Positions 8,412-16,693 of a stretch of DNA of 64,000 bases are shown piece after piece. Source of the stretch: Methanoregulaceae archaeon UBA467 (lineage in GTDB: Archaea; Halobacteriota; Methanomicrobia; Methanomicrobiales; Methanospirillaceae); assembly GCA_002503825.1 (NCBI GenBank), contig DASP01000004.1, forward strand, positions 12,208 through 76,207, written 5' to 3'. How positions within the stretch are numbered: the first letter of the stretch is position 1; the number at the start of each line of letters is the position of its first letter. The position numbers were made by a program, and so were the translations under genes. The notes beneath the pieces are model-generated. The model made no database searches. It had not been told where the DNA came from and saw nothing but the letters and a program-made list of their open reading frames with translations.

Positions 8412-9779
8412 TTATTCAAGAATAATCCCAATCCTCTCGACTTTATCGTTTAATATAGGCTTAAGAACGTCCAATTCTATATCGTAGGTTGAATTTGTTG
8501 AATCAGACCCGTCGATGATGAGAGTACTCGACGTCGGGGTACTTTGCACTTTTCCCTTTGCGTTCGAACTGGTAAGAATTCTCGTGAATGTACTGTTCCA
8601 CATAGGCGCGGCTTTTGGATCGGTATGTATCGTGATTGCAACCCATTTTGCATTTGGAATGCCATATGACATTTTTGAAATATTTATGCCAGATAATTGC
8701 GTCTGCACCTGGACCGGGGTAGTCCCGCCAATTATTCCGCCCCCGACAATAATCACTTCGTCAACTTTCACGAGTGTGATATTGTTGACACTTTTTGAGA
8801 CCGCAATGGATGGCGGGATTTTATTGACCATCCCGTCCTGCTGTTCCAGGAATATTCCGCCCATCTGGTAGTAATAATTCTGCTGGATAAAGTAGTTGTT
8901 ACCGGAACGGTATTCAAGCGATCCAAGCGTACTGGAGTCATGATACATGCCCGAACTGGTACCGTAGCTTGTCGCCAGCGAATCGTTTGCAATGTAGGCG
9001 CTCGTCTGGATACGTTGCAGGTAGAGCGGGTACTGAAGATCAGTGTTAATCCCATAGGCTTCATCGATGATATCCACGAAATAACGGGTGTTATTTTTGA
9101 TATTTTTAATAATCGTTAATTCCTGGATTGTGGGCAATCCGTTCTTTTCGACAGAGATAGTAAGATCGGTATTATAATTCCACAGGCCGGGAGAGACATG
9201 GTCAACTCTCGGAGTATGATTGACCCAGAGTTTCCAGTACGGATTCGTGAGCGGGACAACCAATATCCCGGCATTCTGTGGAATGAATGATACATTGGAA
9301 CCCGAGACCGGGTATGAACTAAGCATTGTAAAATTTGTATAGATATGCAGGGGTTCATCGGTAATGACAGAGAGGTTCGGGGCCTGGTTGCCGGGGCCGT
9401 GCGCCTGGTCGAGCGTCAGGGCAGTAATCTCAAGGTTGTCAACCCGCTGGTTGATCAAAATTGCCCCGGTTGATCCTGCCGGCTGAAAAAGGGGGAATGT
9501 AATAAACCCGCCGGTAGACGAGGTAATTCCCTGGGTTGAGAGGGTGAATGTATTGTATATCGTTGAACCAACCTGGTCATTCAGGATCAGACTGTCAACC
9601 ATCATTTTATACCCGTTGAATTCTGATCCGACATCGTTCATATGGAGAATTTCATTCTGCCGCCCTTCGGCAGGAACGACATAGACAATATAAAGGGAAA
9701 GAAGAAGTGCAATCACTCCGAGGATCAAAATAAATCCGATAACCTCTGATAGTGCTGACTCCTGCCGATCTGATGCCAT
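8412..9779 (-). CDS. Large archaeal pilin-like or pseudopilin protein
   Basis: 455 residues. The N-terminus MASDRQESALSEVIGFILIL, followed by about 20 hydrophobic residues, is the archaeal type IV pilin signature (short leader, A-x-S-E-V-I-G helix start). The remaining 410 residues are a large extracellular beta-rich region with many Asn/Ser/Thr and no cysteine, likely glycosylated in the cell. No known head domain was recognised. It is the first gene of the minus-strand pilin cluster, 48 bases before the PKD pilin gene. No prepilin peptidase, ATPase or platform protein is encoded nearby, so assembly machinery must come from elsewhere. It resembles the large minor-pilin or archaellin-like proteins of methanogens. 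Confidence 0.8.
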   Translation of the reverse strand: MASDRQESALSEVIGFILILGVIALLLSLYIVYVVPAEGRQNEILHMNDVGSEFNGYKMMVDSLILNDQVGSTIYNTFTLSTQGITSSTGGFITFPLFQPAGSTGAILINQRVDNLEITALTLDQAHGPGNQAPNLSVITDEPLHIYTNFTMLSSYPVSGSNVSFIPQNAGILVVPLTNPYWKLWVNHTPRVDHVSPGLWNYNTDLTISVEKNGLPTIQELTIIKNIKNNTRYFVDIIDEAYGINTDLQYPLYLQRIQTSAYIANDSLATSYGTSSGMYHDSSTLGSLEYRSGNNYFIQQNYYYQMGGIFLEQQDGMVNKIPPSIAVSKSVNNITLVKVDEVIIVGGGIIGGTTPVQVQTQLSGINISKMSYGIPNAKWVAITIHTDPKAAPMWNSTFTRILTSSNAKGKVQSTPTSSTLIIDGSDSTNSTYDIELDVLKPILNDKVERIGIILE

Positions 9780-9908
9780 GATAGATAGTCCAGTATTAGG
9801 CCAGTCATTATATAAAAGTATCAGCCCTGCCTGGTCATTTCCGGGAAAGGTCCGGTTTATTCCACGATAAAAAAAATGAGATATAAGTGAGTTTTAAATA
9901 ACCCGCCC

Positions 9909-11312
9909 TTATTCGGACCGGTCCTCGATTCCCTTCACCAGACGTTTTATTCTCATCACCGGGGACTCGTACCTGACAAACTGTGATAGGAACGGGGCGA
10001 ACCCCTCGCTCCAGCACTCTTCATCGCGGGACAGCTCCCAGTAGTCCTCCATGACCTGCTTCACGTGCTTCCCGAGCCCCACATCCAGCACCTGGTGTGA
10101 CCGGAGAAGGTCTGATACACTGGTGAACGGCCGCTTTACTTCAACAATGTACTTCCCGTCTTCGATGTACGGCCCGGCAAAGAGTTCTATGTGACGCAGG
10201 TCTTCGTACTTGGCAGCAAATTTGGCGGCATTCTCCCTGTTCCATACCGGTGGCCCGATGTGCCTCCTGACCGAGGGGAGGTCCTCGAAGAGGAGTTCAA
10301 AGACCAGCATGCACCGCTCCGGGAGCATGGCACAATCAGCCCGGTTCACCACGAAATCATGGCGTTCGAGCAGCGACCGGACTGCGTCCATGCTCCGCCT
10401 GAGCTGCGGCACAACGATGTCCTCGATATAGGGTGGGGTGTCAAAGGTAATCGCATAAAGGTGTGTTCCCCGCATGTCCAGCTCGGCTTTGAGTTCCGCC
10501 TGTGAAAAAACCCCCGGGACGGGTGCGAAAAAGAACTCGGGTGAAGGGTTTTCAAGATACCCGCGTGCCAGTTCGACAAACTCAAACATGCGGGCAACCG
10601 AGACCGAGGCAGAGACATTCCTCTTCGGGTCGACCGGGTCGATGACGACAAGCGGGTCTGAAAAATCCTTCTGCCGGTGGTCCTCGATGTCGATCAGGGT
10701 CCCGGGTCTCCACGCAGCTGCACTCTCCAGGAGCGGGTGGAACCCGCCGTAATGGAGCACGAGGAGTTCGCACAGGTATCCCGAGAACCCTTCGGTCATC
10801 TGGTCTGACCCGTATACTCCGCCCGCCTTGGCAAACTGCTTTAAAAGAAGCACGTCACTGACATGCGGTATAATCCGCTCCCGGATGTACCGGGTATGAA
10901 ACGGGGTCCTGTCAACGGCGCTCTGTATCTCTGTCGCGGCAGACACCCGGTAGCAGGGAACAAGGTCCACATCAAGACCATCGATGTTTGCGTTAATGTA
11001 GGGATGTTCCGCGTATTTCTCCCTGTAGGTTGCACCGCACCCGGCGGCAATCTTCCGGGCAAGCGAGAGCCCCTGCACTTCAAGTTCATTCCGGTCGAGG
11101 GCCGGGTCAAAGAGCATGAAGATATCAAGGTCACGGTCCCCCCGCACCCACGTGTTCCGGGCCACCGACCCGACAATCATTCCCCCGGCAATCCCCGACG
11201 CCTCGACAAGGGCGATTATTTTCCGGGCCACTTCATTTATATGCGCGATTTCATCGGGCGCCGGGGCTATCCTTTCAAGAACCGATTCCTCGAGATCTGA
11301 ACAGGTTACCAC
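9909..11312 (-). CDS. cca: CCA-adding tRNA nucleotidyltransferase (archaeal class I)
   Basis: 467 residues, normal for the archaeal enzyme, which adds or repairs the 3' CCA of tRNA using CTP and ATP. The nucleotidyltransferase signature is clear near residues 45-68 (MIVGSVARNTW then RGDRDLDIFMLF), giving the Gly-Ser and the D-x-D metal-binding pair; a third acidic residue lies in LDVDLVPCY. The later regions (DVLLLKQFAKAGGVYGSDQ, SGYLCELLVLHYGG) match the central and tail domains of class I enzymes. It overlaps the end of thpR by 7 bases on the same strand, so the two RNA-processing genes are translationally coupled. Confidence 0.95.
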   Translation of the reverse strand: MVTCSDLEESVLERIAPAPDEIAHINEVARKIIALVEASGIAGGMIVGSVARNTWVRGDRDLDIFMLFDPALDRNELEVQGLSLARKIAAGCGATYREKYAEHPYINANIDGLDVDLVPCYRVSAATEIQSAVDRTPFHTRYIRERIIPHVSDVLLLKQFAKAGGVYGSDQMTEGFSGYLCELLVLHYGGFHPLLESAAAWRPGTLIDIEDHRQKDFSDPLVVIDPVDPKRNVSASVSVARMFEFVELARGYLENPSPEFFFAPVPGVFSQAELKAELDMRGTHLYAITFDTPPYIEDIVVPQLRRSMDAVRSLLERHDFVVNRADCAMLPERCMLVFELLFEDLPSVRRHIGPPVWNRENAAKFAAKYEDLRHIELFAGPYIEDGKYIVEVKRPFTSVSDLLRSHQVLDVGLGKHVKQVMEDYWELSRDEECWSEGFAPFLSQFVRYESPVMRIKRLVKGIEDRSE

Positions 11313-11845
11313 GTGACCACCATGACATCCTCGTACTGCGGACCCGAAGGAGTCAGCGTACTTTTCCTGAGTGAAAAGCCGTTGACCCGTGCCCGGCCGA
11401 ATTCGCGGTCCGATTGCGACCGAATGGCCGGGAGCAGGTCTGCTTCGAACTGTTTCACCCGTGCAACGGTGGCATGTGCCCGGAATGGCCGGTTTTCCTG
11501 TGGAATTCCAAGCGGGGTAAGTGCTTTCTCAATTATTCCGGCAAGTTCGCCGCACCGGCCATCGTCAGTAACCCTGCACCAGACAACCCGGGGGCGCGAC
11601 GGGTTGTTGCCAGCCAGCCCCTGCACCGAAATCTCAAAGGGTACGAAACGTATCGTTTCAAGCGCAGCCTTTATTTTCTCTTTTGACGTCTCATCGACCT
11701 CGCCGATGAACTTCAGCGTGATATGGATGAGGGGCGGGTCGACAAGAGTCAGACGTGCCCTGCTTTTTTTCAGGTGCTCCTGTGAAGCCCTGATATTCTC
11801 CCGGATTTCTTCAGGCAGTTCAACCGCAACAAAAAGACGGACCAT
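11306..11845 (-). CDS. thpR: RNA 2',3'-cyclic phosphodiesterase (2H family)
   Basis: 179 residues, the usual family length. Both catalytic H-x-T-x motifs are present: HITL at 41-44 and HATV at 124-127. The family opens 2',3'-cyclic phosphates at RNA ends and was first noted as a 2'-5' RNA ligase. The start ATG at 11845 gives MVRLFVAVELPEE, the typical N-terminus. It is the first gene of a two-gene unit with cca, suiting a role in tRNA end maintenance. It is divergent from nrdH, with 176 bases between the starts. Confidence 0.93.
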   Translation of the reverse strand: MVRLFVAVELPEEIRENIRASQEHLKKSRARLTLVDPPLIHITLKFIGEVDETSKEKIKAALETIRFVPFEISVQGLAGNNPSRPRVVWCRVTDDGRCGELAGIIEKALTPLGIPQENRPFRAHATVARVKQFEADLLPAIRSQSDREFGRARVNGFSLRKSTLTPSGPQYEDVMVVTW

Positions 11846-11911
11846 TCAATCACCTCGTTTTTTCAAACCCAACCTTCAATTCATCCTCGCGTTCACATGC
11901 CATCCGGCCGG

Positions 11912-11926
11912 AGATATATATTTAAA
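11912..11926. promoter_or_regulatory. TATA-like element between thpR and nrdH
   Basis: GATATATATTTAAAG lies about 95 bases before the nrdH ATG and 67 bases from the thpR ATG on the other strand. The AT core is nearly symmetrical, so it could serve either gene. The orientation toward nrdH, leaving a leader of about 70 bases, is the simpler reading. Confidence 0.4.
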
Positions 11927-12021
11927 GAAAATCCGGTCTCCGCATATACAATGACGACCGATCAACAAATATTTTTTTACAAACAGCTATTACTGGATAT
12001 TGAATATGCCGGGGGGATTTT

Positions 12022-12291
12022 ATGGATGAAAATGAGCAGTTGATTGTCTATACACTTGAATTTTGTCCGAATTGCGAACTTCTAAAGGAATATCTGACCC
12101 GCAGGGGTATCCCCTACCTGGTGCGTGACCTGTCCACGGCAGAATCAATGACCGAACTCCGGGTGAACGGAGTGTTTGTCAACGAAGCCCCGGTTCTCCA
12201 GAAAGACTCAGAATTTCTGACATCGGCGGAGCTTTTCTCATCCGGTGCGGTGCAGGAAAAAGAGGTGCAGAAGCTGATCGAGGGAGCCTGA
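12022..12291 (+). CDS. nrdH: NrdH/glutaredoxin-like redox protein for ribonucleotide reductase
   Basis: 89 residues with a thioredoxin-fold start (LIVYTLEFCPNCELL) and a redox pair C15-P-N-C18. The cis-Pro loop region is represented by NEAPVL. The last base of its stop codon is the first base of the nrdD start, so the two are translationally coupled. In Methanosarcina a small glutaredoxin-like NrdH passes electrons to the anaerobic NrdD, which is the likely job here. A G-rich stretch just before the ATG at 12022 may act as ribosome-binding site. Confidence 0.8.
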   Translation: MDENEQLIVYTLEFCPNCELLKEYLTRRGIPYLVRDLSTAESMTELRVNGVFVNEAPVLQKDSEFLTSAELFSSGAVQEKEVQKLIEGA

Positions 12292-14474
12292 TGGCGGTAA
12301 AGGACACACGGCAGACCACTCTTGAAGGTGTGTTCATATCCCCCATGCCGCCGGTGCGGACCAGCGACGGCCATATCCTCGACTGGGACAGGGATCGTAT
12401 CGTCAGCCAGATCATCGAAGAGACCCGCCTCGTCGAGACGTTCTACGGGTATGAAAGTGCGGATAGTGAAACCGCACACGATATTGCCCTGCAGGTGGAA
12501 CGGCGGATCCTGTCTCTCGGCCTGCAGACGCTGAGCGGCCCGCTGATCAGGGAGATCATGAATATCACCCTTCTCGAGCACGGGATGGTCCAGTACAGGA
12601 ACGTCTGCACGAGGGTCGGCACTCCCGTGTACGATGCGCATCTGATTGACGTAGGCAGGGGTTTTGAAGCAAAAGACAATGCAAACCTGCAGGAGAATGC
12701 CGAGACCTCGCACAAGAAGAAGGCCGACAAGATAAGCAAGGAGCAGTACCTCCTCCAGCTCCCCCCGCACCTCGCGGATCACCATCTCTTTGGTGACATC
12801 CACATCCACGACCTCGAGTATTTCGGGACGCGGCCGTTCTGCCAGGACTGGGACCTGCGGTATTTCTTTTATTACGGCCTGATGCCGGACGGCAACGGGA
12901 CAAAGGCATCGGTGGCGGGCCCGGCAAAGCGGGCGGAAGTGGCGGTGCTGCATGCGGTAAAGGCGCTCGGGAGTGCCCAGACCAACTTTGCCGGCGGGCA
13001 GGGGTACTATAACTTCCTGACATTTCTTGCGCCCTACTTCGAGGGCATGCCATACGAGGAGATACGGCAGCTCATGCAGATGTTTGTCTACGAAATGACC
13101 CAGATGATGGTTGCCCGCGGCGGCCAGCTCGTATTTTCATCCGTGCAGCTGAGCCCCGGCGTTCCGTCCCTCTGGAAAGACAAACCCTGTGTCTACAAGG
13201 GGAAGGTCTGGGACGGCGTATCTGCGCCGGAAAGGACCTATGGCGAGTTCGAGACCGAGGTCAGGCTGCTTTTCAGGGCGCTTATGGAGGTCATGCTTGA
13301 GGGCGATTACTGGGGAAAGCCGTTCAGCTTTCCAAAACCCGAAATCAGCATTGAACCTGAATTCATGAACGAGATGGAGGAGTTCAATGAAAAACATCCT
13401 GAACTCCCCACGTACCAGGACCTTTACCTCCTGACGTTTGAACTCGCGTCCAAGTTCGGAACACCGTACTACGATAACCAGATCCCTGCCTACAGGGGTG
13501 CCGGTAAAGGGATCTCGTGTTACCAGTGCTGTGCATACCAGTTCTCAACCGTCGCCGACAAAGACTCGGAGTTCGACAATAAGCTCTATTTCAGGGACGG
13601 TAAGCATTTCAGCATGGGTTCGTGGCAGGTCGTCTCGTTGAACTGCCCGCGTGCCGCATACGAGGCTGAAGGGGAGGATGCCCGTCTCTTTGCCGAACTT
13701 AAGGCCCTGATGGATGTCTGCGTCGAAGTATTCCGCATCAAGCGGCGGTGGCTTGAGCTGATCCGTGCCCACGGCAGGATGCCGTTTGCCATGCAGCGTC
13801 CGAAAGACCCGACGACAGGCGAGAGGGGGGCGGACGCGGTCGACCTCGACGGGCTTGTGTACACGATCGGGGTCGTGGGAGTCAACGAAATGGTGCAGCA
13901 CCATTGCGGCACACAGCTCCATGAATCAAAGGATGCGTTCAAACTTGCGGTAAGGGCCATGACAGAGATGGAGATGTATTCGAAGGAGCTCTCCCAGCGC
14001 CACAATATGACCATCGCACTTGCCCGGACTCCGGCGGAAACGACCGGCCAGCGGTTTGCGGTATCGGATCTCCTCAACAAGCAGTACCGTGACCATGCAC
14101 GAAAGGTGATCAAGGGAGATATCGACACGGGCCTGGAAAAGCTTGGTTCAACCCGCGATCTCCCGATCTATTACACGAACGGGACCCATGTCGCCCCGGG
14201 GGCAAATATTCCGCTCTCGAAGCGCATGGAGATCGAACACGTCTTTTTCCCGATCGTGGACGGGGGAAATATATTTCATATCTGGCTCGGGGAGTCAAGG
14301 CCGGATCCACGCGGCCTGATGGACATGGCAATGAAGCTCTGCCGTACAACCCAGATCGGGTACTTTGCATTCACGCGTGACCTTACGGTGGCGCTGAAAC
14401 AATTCCATGAGTATCACCCTGACAAGAAGCATATATCAGAATGGGTGACAAAAGAGACAGAGATAAAGGCCTGA
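12291..14474 (+). CDS. nrdD: Anaerobic (class III) ribonucleoside-triphosphate reductase, large subunit
   Basis: 727 residues. An ATP-cone regulatory domain (about 20-110, VRTSDGHILDWDRDRIV) precedes the class III reductase barrel: GDIHIHDLEYF, FAGGQGYYNF, EMTQMMVARGGQ and the cysteine cluster SCYQCCAYQF (C410, C413, C414). The enzyme makes dNTPs without oxygen, using a glycyl radical installed by NrdG. The C-terminus is odd. After the conserved-looking TQIGYFAFTRDLT, the chain runs to ISEWVTKETEIKA and stops. No CxxC zinc pairs and no R-x-x-G-Y radical motif are visible, and none appear in the other frames downstream. Either the radical domain is encoded elsewhere, or this lineage uses a different tail. 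No nrdG is adjacent. Confidence 0.9.
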   Translation: MAVKDTRQTTLEGVFISPMPPVRTSDGHILDWDRDRIVSQIIEETRLVETFYGYESADSETAHDIALQVERRILSLGLQTLSGPLIREIMNITLLEHGMVQYRNVCTRVGTPVYDAHLIDVGRGFEAKDNANLQENAETSHKKKADKISKEQYLLQLPPHLADHHLFGDIHIHDLEYFGTRPFCQDWDLRYFFYYGLMPDGNGTKASVAGPAKRAEVAVLHAVKALGSAQTNFAGGQGYYNFLTFLAPYFEGMPYEEIRQLMQMFVYEMTQMMVARGGQLVFSSVQLSPGVPSLWKDKPCVYKGKVWDGVSAPERTYGEFETEVRLLFRALMEVMLEGDYWGKPFSFPKPEISIEPEFMNEMEEFNEKHPELPTYQDLYLLTFELASKFGTPYYDNQIPAYRGAGKGISCYQCCAYQFSTVADKDSEFDNKLYFRDGKHFSMGSWQVVSLNCPRAAYEAEGEDARLFAELKALMDVCVEVFRIKRRWLELIRAHGRMPFAMQRPKDPTTGERGADAVDLDGLVYTIGVVGVNEMVQHHCGTQLHESKDAFKLAVRAMTEMEMYSKELSQRHNMTIALARTPAETTGQRFAVSDLLNKQYRDHARKVIKGDIDTGLEKLGSTRDLPIYYTNGTHVAPGANIPLSKRMEIEHVFFPIVDGGNIFHIWLGESRPDPRGLMDMAMKLCRTTQIGYFAFTRDLTVALKQFHEYHPDKKHISEWVTKETEIKA

Positions 14475-14513
14475 ATGCGTGCGGGGAATGAAAAATTCCC
14501 GGCGAAATCCACG

Positions 14514-14528
14514 CCCTCTCTTTTTTTT
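14514..14528 (+). terminator. T-tract terminator after nrdD
   Basis: CCCTCTC followed by eight T residues, 40-54 bases after the nrdD stop. T-tracts are the usual archaeal termination signal. It overlaps the stop codon of the convergent Hsp20-like gene. Confidence 0.5.
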
Positions 14529-14952
14529 ACAGGCTTACCGGTTTATTAACGGCTTTTTTTAAGATGATATCCATCACGCCATGCCGTACCTGGTAAAAAC
14601 TGTGGATCAGGTCGACCGGGTCAGGGAGATCGATCGGGGTCCGCTCGCCGTCAACCACGATATACACTATTTCCTGGTGGATTTCAGCATACGCCACTGT
14701 TGAATACCCCCGCGGGAGGTCTGCCGTGATAAAGATCCGGTCATCGGTCTCGATCAGTTCATATTCAAGCTCTTCATCGTCCCTGGTATGGATATTGAAG
14801 ATATCCGGGTTTTCTGCGATATTCCCGGTTATGATCGTACATCCCACGAACCGTGCCGATTCACTGTCCGGCATATTGTTGATGATATCTTCAACCAGTT
14901 TTGCAAGGTTTTTTAAGAAGTCGTCGTAGGGATTATTCTGCATGTGCATCAC
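14527..14952 (-). CDS. Hsp20/alpha-crystallin-like small protein
   Basis: 141 residues. After an acidic N-terminal helix (1-30) the chain shows the alternating strands of a diverged alpha-crystallin domain (ELIETDDRIFITADLPRGY, then AEIHQEIVYIVVDGERTPIDLP); the ADLPRGY segment parallels ADLPGI of true Hsp20. The classical I-x-I/V tail is not evident. It overlaps the 3' end of the upstream HTH regulator by 20 bases and is probably translated from the same mRNA. The pairing suggests a stress-responsive unit. Starts at codons 1, 2 or 4 are all possible. Confidence 0.65.
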   Translation of the reverse strand: MMHMQNNPYDDFLKNLAKLVEDIINNMPDSESARFVGCTIITGNIAENPDIFNIHTRDDEELEYELIETDDRIFITADLPRGYSTVAYAEIHQEIVYIVVDGERTPIDLPDPVDLIHSFYQVRHGVMDIILKKAVNKPVSL

Positions 14953-15550
14953 ACAACCTGTATTTCTGACCGGTCTGCTCGATTATTCGCTTCTTTTTGA
15001 GGTCTTCGAGTCGTGATCCGAGGTCATCGGCATTCAGGCTTGTCAGTTCATGGAGTTCGTCAAGCGTAAGGTCGTAATGGGCGATTGCGATGGCGAGGTC
15101 AATTTCCGTGTCATCTGATATGAGGTCCCTGCTAATCGTCAGGATCTCCTTGATCAGGACGTCGATGTCGTTATCGATATTGCTCAGATTGTGGGAGATC
15201 TCTTCCCTGATCTCCACCATTTTCCGGAGCTTCCGGAGGGACTTGCGGACCCTGATACGGGAATCGGGGACTACAAGGACTACGTTTTCCTGTTTCTGCA
15301 GCTGGACCATCACGCTGATGTCATTGGCGAGGTAGTAGTACTTTCTCCTCCGGTTGTCAAGCCGGAATGAAAGGATCTCTTCCCGTTCCATCAACTGAAG
15401 GTGTTCTATAACGGCTTTTGGCGAGAGCATCAGCCGGTCGGAAATTTCAGTGACAAAACAGGGCTTCTGCCTGAGAAGGTCGATGATACGCCGTCGGTTT
15501 CTGTTTCCGAGTATATCAAGGAGTCTCGCGACCTCAACGTGATCAAGCAT
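14933..15550 (-). CDS. ArsR-type winged-helix transcriptional regulator
   Basis: 205 residues. The N-terminal ArsR-like domain (about 5-85) reads LLDILGNRNRRRIIDLLRQ, then a recognition helix in LSPKAVIEHLQLMEREEIL and a basic wing (DNRRRKYYYL). A coiled-coil-like middle (100-155, rich in charged residues and Ile/Leu) probably dimerises. A second, shorter helix-turn-helix lies at about 165-200 (YDLTLDELHELTSL). It heads a two-gene unit with the Hsp20-like protein and has a strong TATA box just upstream. Autoregulation of the pair is a reasonable inference; the ligand is unknown. Confidence 0.8.
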   Translation of the reverse strand: MLDHVEVARLLDILGNRNRRRIIDLLRQKPCFVTEISDRLMLSPKAVIEHLQLMEREEILSFRLDNRRRKYYYLANDISVMVQLQKQENVVLVVPDSRIRVRKSLRKLRKMVEIREEISHNLSNIDNDIDVLIKEILTISRDLISDDTEIDLAIAIAHYDLTLDELHELTSLNADDLGSRLEDLKKKRIIEQTGQKYRLCDAHAE

Positions 15551-15573
15551 TGATTACTTTATGTTAGTCCTTT

Positions 15574-15586
15574 AATTATATATAGG
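15574..15586 (-). promoter_or_regulatory. TATA box of the ArsR/Hsp20 unit
   Basis: CCTATATATAATT on the minus strand, centred about 30 bases before the ATG at 15550, which predicts a leaderless or very short-leader transcript. Confidence 0.6.
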
Positions 15587-15716
15587 TGTCGCGATAGGGT
15601 TCTGTCAAGTTGTCGGCATCTGGTGAGTTAGAGAAAGTGCTTTAAAAGGTCGGCATTTAATAAAAAAAACAAATAAGATTTTTATATTTATAAATAGATA
15701 TTAATTAGGGTAAATA

Positions 15717-16217
15717 ATGTTAATCAATTGTCTGTTTTTTTGGATAATCCTGTTTATTCTCTATTGTTTTTTAAAAGTATTATTTTTAGAAGGACTTACA
15801 GCAATTATTATAGGGGGTCTATCTGGGGCCGTTGCAGCTTGGGTATTTTCAATTGTTAGTTGGTTAAAAACCGATAAATTGGATTTAGAGAATCACAAAA
15901 AAATAATAATCGAGGAACTTAAGTATTTAGAAAATAAAACTAAAAATATAAATATAACAAATCCATTTTCTATATTATACCCAAAAAATGGGAGATTATA
16001 TGATATAAAACTCAGTTTTGTAAGATTTAAATGTGCAGAAAAATTAAGCAAAATTTATTATTGTTTATTGGAAGTTGATGAAAATATTCAATTCTATCGC
16101 TCATTACCAGCAGAAGAACAAAATGAAGCAAATTTAAAGTTTTTAGAGATTAAAATCAACGATTTATATGAAAAGATATTAAAATTCAATAAGAATTATG
16201 ATCTACTTTTTAAATAA
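15717..16217 (+). CDS. AT-rich orphan membrane protein with a Lys-rich cytoplasmic domain
   Basis: 166 residues. Two hydrophobic stretches (about 1-23 and 25-50, the second containing GGLSGAVAAWVFSIVSWL) are followed by about 115 residues rich in Lys, Asn, Ile, Glu and Leu that look helical. Codons strongly favour A/T (AAA, ATA, TTA), quite unlike the GC-rich neighbours, which points to recent transfer. A TATA-like TTTATATTTATAAATAG lies just upstream (15679-15695), and GGG sits before the ATG. No family was recognised. Its form, a membrane hairpin plus a helical tail, resembles many phage- or plasmid-borne small membrane proteins, but no function can be assigned. Confidence 0.65.
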   Translation: MLINCLFFWIILFILYCFLKVLFLEGLTAIIIGGLSGAVAAWVFSIVSWLKTDKLDLENHKKIIIEELKYLENKTKNINITNPFSILYPKNGRLYDIKLSFVRFKCAEKLSKIYYCLLEVDENIQFYRSLPAEEQNEANLKFLEIKINDLYEKILKFNKNYDLLFK

Positions 16218-16470
16218 CGATTAGTATCTGATTCAATCAGCGTTTGCAACAATTAGTATTATTTTTGGATGGGGGTTCAAAAGGTATCGCTTAAAAGGCG
16301 AAAAGTTCTGGTTGTACTGAGTTAATCGCAAAACCGCCCACAATTCATAAATTAAAAATATCTATCCATTTGCTTATTCAGTCTTTAATATCTTAAAATT
16401 CCTTGACAAAATTATGGATTCGCCGCAAAAAACTACCCTGTGTGTTGATTACGGGAAATATCAAAATTGT
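16218..16470. other. AT-rich non-coding part of the island
   Basis: No gene was found on either strand. The base composition stays AT-rich, matching the preceding orphan gene and differing from the GC-rich backbone, so it belongs to the same inserted segment. No direct repeats or tRNA-like attachment site were recognised at its edges. Confidence 0.4.
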
Positions 16471-16629
16471 TCAATAACTTCTCGTATTCCATCTACATCC
16501 CCCATCAAAATTTGTACAACCCTCGTAAATTTCACAATTCTTTTTTGCCTGACGATATACTGTTGGATGTCCACATAAGGGGCATGTTCCAGCATGTTGA
16601 CCGGGCTTTGTATTGTCATTCAGTTGCAT
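16471..16629 (-). CDS. Small C4 zinc-ribbon protein (topoisomerase-type finger), possibly a remnant
   Basis: 52 residues from the ATG at 16629 (a TTG at 16665 would add 12). The core CPLCGHPTVYRQ (C16, C19), then YEGCTNFDGGCRW (C38, C45), follows the C-x2-C ... G-C-x-N-x-x-x-C plan of the C-terminal DNA-binding fingers of type I topoisomerases and of some nuclease-associated zinc ribbons. Nothing else of such a protein is encoded beside it, so this is either a free-standing micro-protein or the last piece of a decayed mobile gene. It sits in the AT-rich island. Confidence 0.45.
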   Translation of the reverse strand: MQLNDNTKPGQHAGTCPLCGHPTVYRQAKKNCEIYEGCTNFDGGCRWNTRSY

Positions 16630-16693
16630 ATGATTTAACGTATAATTCCCGTGATAAAAATGCAATAGTCATCTTCCAATTATACCTATGAAT

